DNA from: Agapetus fuscipes
Lineage: Eukaryota > Arthropoda > Insecta > Trichoptera > Glossosomatidae
Direction of reading: 5' to 3'
NCBI GenBank assembly: GCA_951799405.1
Contig: OX637353.1
Location: 10,974,001 to 11,038,000 of the forward strand
DNA length: 64,000 nt
The translations under genes and the position numbers were made by a program. Of the stretch, positions 61,166 to 64,000 are shown one piece after another (within the stretch, counting starts at the first letter, position 1; each line of letters begins with the position of its first letter). A model generated the notes under the pieces. The model saw only the letters and a program-made list of their open reading frames with translations, was not told where the DNA came from and searched no databases.

Positions 61166-61313
61166 ATTTGATACACTCACCCACAGCTAGTTGATTATTT
61201 CTCCATCCCGGCAGTACATCTGTTCCGGCCCTTCAATTACCTAAGTGGCTCCAGTCACTCGAGTATAAAAAAATATGTAAACTTCTCTCAAACGAGAAAA
61301 ATGCAGATAACTT

Positions 61314-61733
61314 AGGCCCGGTATTTTGAAGTATCGTAAAGTTAACTAAAATGCAATTTTAGTTAAATCATCATAATATTTCACTCACCGAATTTCGGCA
61401 GTAAATATTTAGTAACTTTAATTGTCGATTTTCAAGATGGCGGCGCTTCACTGACAGCAGCTGTTCTTTTTTAATCTAAGGATACATCAAAATTGTTGTA
61501 AACTGAACATTTTTTGTCTCGTTTTCTAGCTTAATGAAGGTTAGGCATATGATTTGTATGAATAGTTGTTTGTTTTAAAGCTTTTGAATGGCATTTTAAT
61601 TATTTCCAAGATTTGTGGGCGTGGCCTCATACTTAGGTAATGTTCGGTTTTGGTTAACTCGAGATTGAGTATTTTGAATGAAAGTTCAAGTAATAGTTAA
61701 CTAAAATATTACTACAGTTCAATATACCGGGCC
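61314..61733. mobile_element. MITE-5, 420-bp element
   Basis: Termini GGCCCGGTATTTTGAA and TTCAATATACCGGGCC are inverted repeats, each followed inward by GTTAACTAAAAT-type sequence. Flanks read TTA and TAA. Non-coding. Confidence 0.75.
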
Positions 61734-61840
61734 TAAGTCACCCACTAGGGTTGCTGTCATATTTTTCATACATTTGTATACATTTCAATTGCGAGGGGAA
61801 ATATTTTACACTCGAGATACGGTAGGCGCCTTCTCGTCTC

Positions 61841-62050
61841 CCAGTGCTTGTTTGGCTTATTTACCATTTGATTCCAAGATGACCTTTGAATGAAATTATC
61901 TCAAAATCACGTAAAAAAGCGTAAAACGCCATAATGTGAGAGTTTCTTTTAATATTTTCAAAATCAATGTCCAGTTATCATAAGACACATTGGTCCAGTA
62001 CACTGCTCATGTGAATTTACCTCTGTTGAAGATAAAACAAACAAGTACTA
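61841..62050. mobile_element. MITE-3 copy
   Basis: AGTGCTTGTTTGGCTTAT at the left, ATAAAACAAACAAGTACT at the right, ACATTGGTCCAGTACAC inside. Confidence 0.65.
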
Positions 62051-62311
62051 AGGGGGCGTTCTGACATTTTCACAGGAGTAAGGAATGTACACAAAAAATG
62101 CGTTTTAACTCACAATAGAGTTGACACAAAAAATTTATGTATAAGTTTTAATACATTATTGGTAAAAAGCGATTGTTGAAAGGTTTTATATTGGGAATAC
62201 CAGCACCTTCCCTTAACAGGTGAAAACTACCCTCAATGGGTGAGGCTGCATGACGTATGTTAAATTTCGAAATATTTCCTTTCCCATCTATTAATTATTC
62301 ATCACTGTAAT
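62051..62311. other. No recognised feature
   Basis: Short spacer. Confidence 0.4.
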
Positions 62312-62445
62312 CTGGTAATCTTAATTGCAAAAATATATACATATATCCACGAGCAGACACGTGTAAATTTTCGCTTTCAGATGCTGAATGTGTACCTACT
62401 TATACAATAAAAACCCAAATTTCAAATGAACATAAATCCTGAAAG
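62312..62445 (-). mobile_element. SINE-1, 3' half
   Basis: CACGAGCAGACACGTGTAA to AAATGAACATAAATCCTG. Confidence 0.7.
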
Positions 62446-62527
62446 TCCTCAAGAGACATGTACCTATAGTTGGTGCTAGTTAAATTGTCCTCTTGGGAAG
62501 TAGACTCCCAAAAGGACAATTTAATTT

Positions 62528-62947
62528 GTGGTTTCCCAGATTCCGAGAGGGCTGTTACTCATTTTTTGTGAAGGCTGAGTATACTTTATCTCCAAGGTGT
62601 GACTGTGGGGCGGAGAACAAGACTGTCCAGCACATAGTGGAGGAGTGCCCCATCAGAAGACACCTTCCTGGCCTAAAAAACCTCCATGAAGCCACGCCAG
62701 GAGCAGGGAAGTGGATGGAGGGCTTGGATCTTCGCCTCTGACGCGGCCCAATGGCCAAGAAATTCGTTGCGCTTGCCGGCTATACGCAAAGTAAAGTAAG
62801 TAAGTAAGTAGTAAACCATGCCGGTATTTTATTTAAGCTTTGAAATAAACACCGACACGGGAAATCATTCACCTTTGTGGAATTCGGAACTGAGCTCTCG
62901 GCATGGAATGCAAGCACTCTACCAACGAATCCATCGGCCAAACCGGA
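62528..62947 (-). mobile_element. SINE-3 copy split by a LINE fragment
   Basis: SINE-3 middle at 62528-62580 (TTCTGTGAAGGCTGAGTA-type) resumes at 62812 (AACCATGCCGGTATTTT) to the decayed head at 62947. Confidence 0.8.
62581..62811 (+). pseudogene. LINE ORF2 C-terminus with Cys-His motif, inserted in SINE-3
   Basis: Translates LSPRCDCGAENKTVQHIVEE, CPIRRHLPGLKNLHEA, KWMEGLDLRL-stop: the C-terminal C-X-C-X-H-X-C region of a non-LTR reverse transcriptase protein. Ends in an (AAGT)n tail. The start of the ORF as it stands is SINE-3 sequence. Confidence 0.85.
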
Positions 62948-63464
62948 AAAGTAATCTAAAGTAAAAGAAGAATTAGATAAAGATTTTTCGTTTTAGCAAT
63001 TCGTGAGGTCACAATTTTCTATATCTCATTACATGTACGGACCTCATGAATTATACACGATATTCAAACGAAACAAAAACACACAACAATTTGATTATTG
63101 TAAATTGAGAAATATCATCAGTGCGCAGAGAATTGCCCGAGGCAATCATCCTAAGTAGAAAAGTAGGAAGCGCGCACTTTTCGGTTTGCCAGTCGTAAAA
63201 TACATTCCACTCTCTGGCGTTTGTAACGGCCAAGTTATGAAAAGAAGCAGACGCGGGCCATTAAAAAAATGAAATAAACCTAGGGGGCGGGGCGGAGGAG
63301 GCGTGCTGGCTGCATGCGGGAGTAATCAAAAAAGGGGAATCCGCCGATTGCCTTCCTCCCCCCCCGTGCCGGAACGATCAGGGTGGAGTGGGGGCGCATC
63401 AAACAAATGCCCCTGACAAAAACTAATCTGACCATAATGGAATTAAAATTGGAGGCTTAAAAAA
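62948..63464. other. No recognised gene; C/G-rich tract
   Basis: 63285-63400 alternates GGGGCGGGGCGG and CCCCCCCC runs; no repeat match seen. Confidence 0.5.
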
Positions 63465-63520
63465 GTTTGACGGTGCAGAGGAATGTAATTCACCAACATA
63501 TTTTCCTGGCCAGAAACAGG
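63465..63520 (-). mobile_element. SINE-4 scrap
   Basis: GAGGAATGTAATTCACCAAC and GGCCAGAAACAGG. Confidence 0.65.
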
Positions 63521-63822
63521 TTTTTTTTTTTAAGAAATCCTGTGCGGGAGACTCCCTAGATTCTAGAGACTCTAGGGGTCTATGACACTTGTTGCAGTGC
63601 CGCAGAGTTGTACGAGCTTGGTCATCGCTACAAAGCGCCAATACTCAAGCAAGACCCAATTGCTGTAAGGCTGGATGGACCTTTGGTGACCGGTCATTGG
63701 TAAAGGTTTATGAATTTTTCAACCCAGCGAAGAGCGAATTTGAAAAATTTTTGTGCTCCACCGGGATTCGAACCCACAACCTTCCATTCAGAGTCCGAAG
63801 TGTCACCACTAAACTACGGACC
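63521..63822 (-). mobile_element. SINE-2 copy, 2b type, full length
   Basis: T-run, AAATCCTGTGCGGGAGACTC at the left, tRNA-like head (GATTCGAACCCACAA) at the right. Confidence 0.87.
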
Positions 63823-63834
63823 GGTCTACCAATC

Positions 63835-63902
63835 GATACTTTTTTGCTGACAATCGAACCAACAACCTTTTGATTACTTTAACCACTAAACTACGGACCG
63901 GT
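63835..63902 (-). mobile_element. Second tRNA-like head next to SINE-2
   Basis: GACAATCGAACCAACAACC and TTAACCACTAAACTACGGAC repeat the head motif of the adjacent SINE-2, diverged. It may be a remnant of a dimer or an older copy. Confidence 0.6.
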
Positions 63903-64000
63903 GCTTACTTTACATAATGGTTCATGTATTTTTTGATTATAATGAATAGGTACTAAATGTAAGCAAGGTTGGTACGTGTACCACCTAAACGGAGCTAATA

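Overview
The window is AT-rich, intron-less-looking, repeat-dominated eukaryotic DNA with no convincing host protein-coding gene. Everything recognisable is mobile-element derived: non-LTR retrotransposons (LINEs), three tRNA-headed SINE families, one very abundant non-tRNA short retroposon, MITE-like inverted-repeat elements, fold-back sequences and minisatellites. R1-clade LINEs and this SINE style fit an arthropod, most likely an insect, but the sequence does not fix the species. Working names are mine. SINE-1: ~240 bp, starts near CCTTGACTTATAGG and ends in a GATTATA or GATTA repeat tail (about 35 copies or fragments). SINE-2, SINE-3, SINE-4: tRNA-headed families. LINE-C, -D, -E, -F: 3' ends of LINEs. 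LINE-H: a LINE carrying only ORF1. MITE-1 to MITE-5 and R6 to R9: other dispersed repeats.

Layout. 0-8.3 kb: R8 (duplicated at 20.3 kb), SINE-1 copies, a fold-back inserted in SINE-1, then SINE-2/3/4 copies and a 21-bp minisatellite. 8.6-11.3 kb: LINE-H (intact 414-aa ORF1, no ORF2) sits inside a SINE-2. 11.6-19.1 kb: nested SINEs, MITE-3, MITE-1 and a perfect 89-bp inverted repeat. 20.3-22.3 kb: R8 composite and a broken LINE-D. 22.5-27.5 kb: a nearly complete R1-clade LINE with two intact overlapping ORFs, flanked by a 15-bp direct repeat and lying inside a SINE-1. 27.6-37 kb: nested SINEs, a truncated LINE-H copy, MITE-1, minisatellites and a 145-bp-arm palindrome. 37-50 kb: SINEs, LINE-E with a tandem 3' array, MITE-2 and MITE-4. 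50-64 kb: LINE ORF2 C-terminal remnants, SINEs, MITE-1/2/3/5, and a SINE-2 copy headed by a 5S rRNA-like segment.

Two sets of observations stand out. (1) Four dispersed loci, one of them a palindrome carrying two copies, show a hammerhead-ribozyme layout: matching stem I strands, CUGANGA, a stem II hairpin, GAAA, and a tiny self-complementary stem III. This is the minimal form known from Penelope-like elements and retrozymes. Several decayed relatives are nearby, and no Penelope reverse transcriptase is visible. (2) The retroposons are assembled modularly: 5S rRNA + tRNA in one SINE, three alternative 3' ends on one tRNA head, SINE-1 as the 3' end of LINE-C and of R8, an ORF1-only LINE, and an R1-clade LINE whose ORF1 reading frame opens at an ATG in the flanking SINE-1 target.

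All assignments come from reading the sequence by eye. Boundaries of degenerate repeats are uncertain by roughly 5-20 bases.
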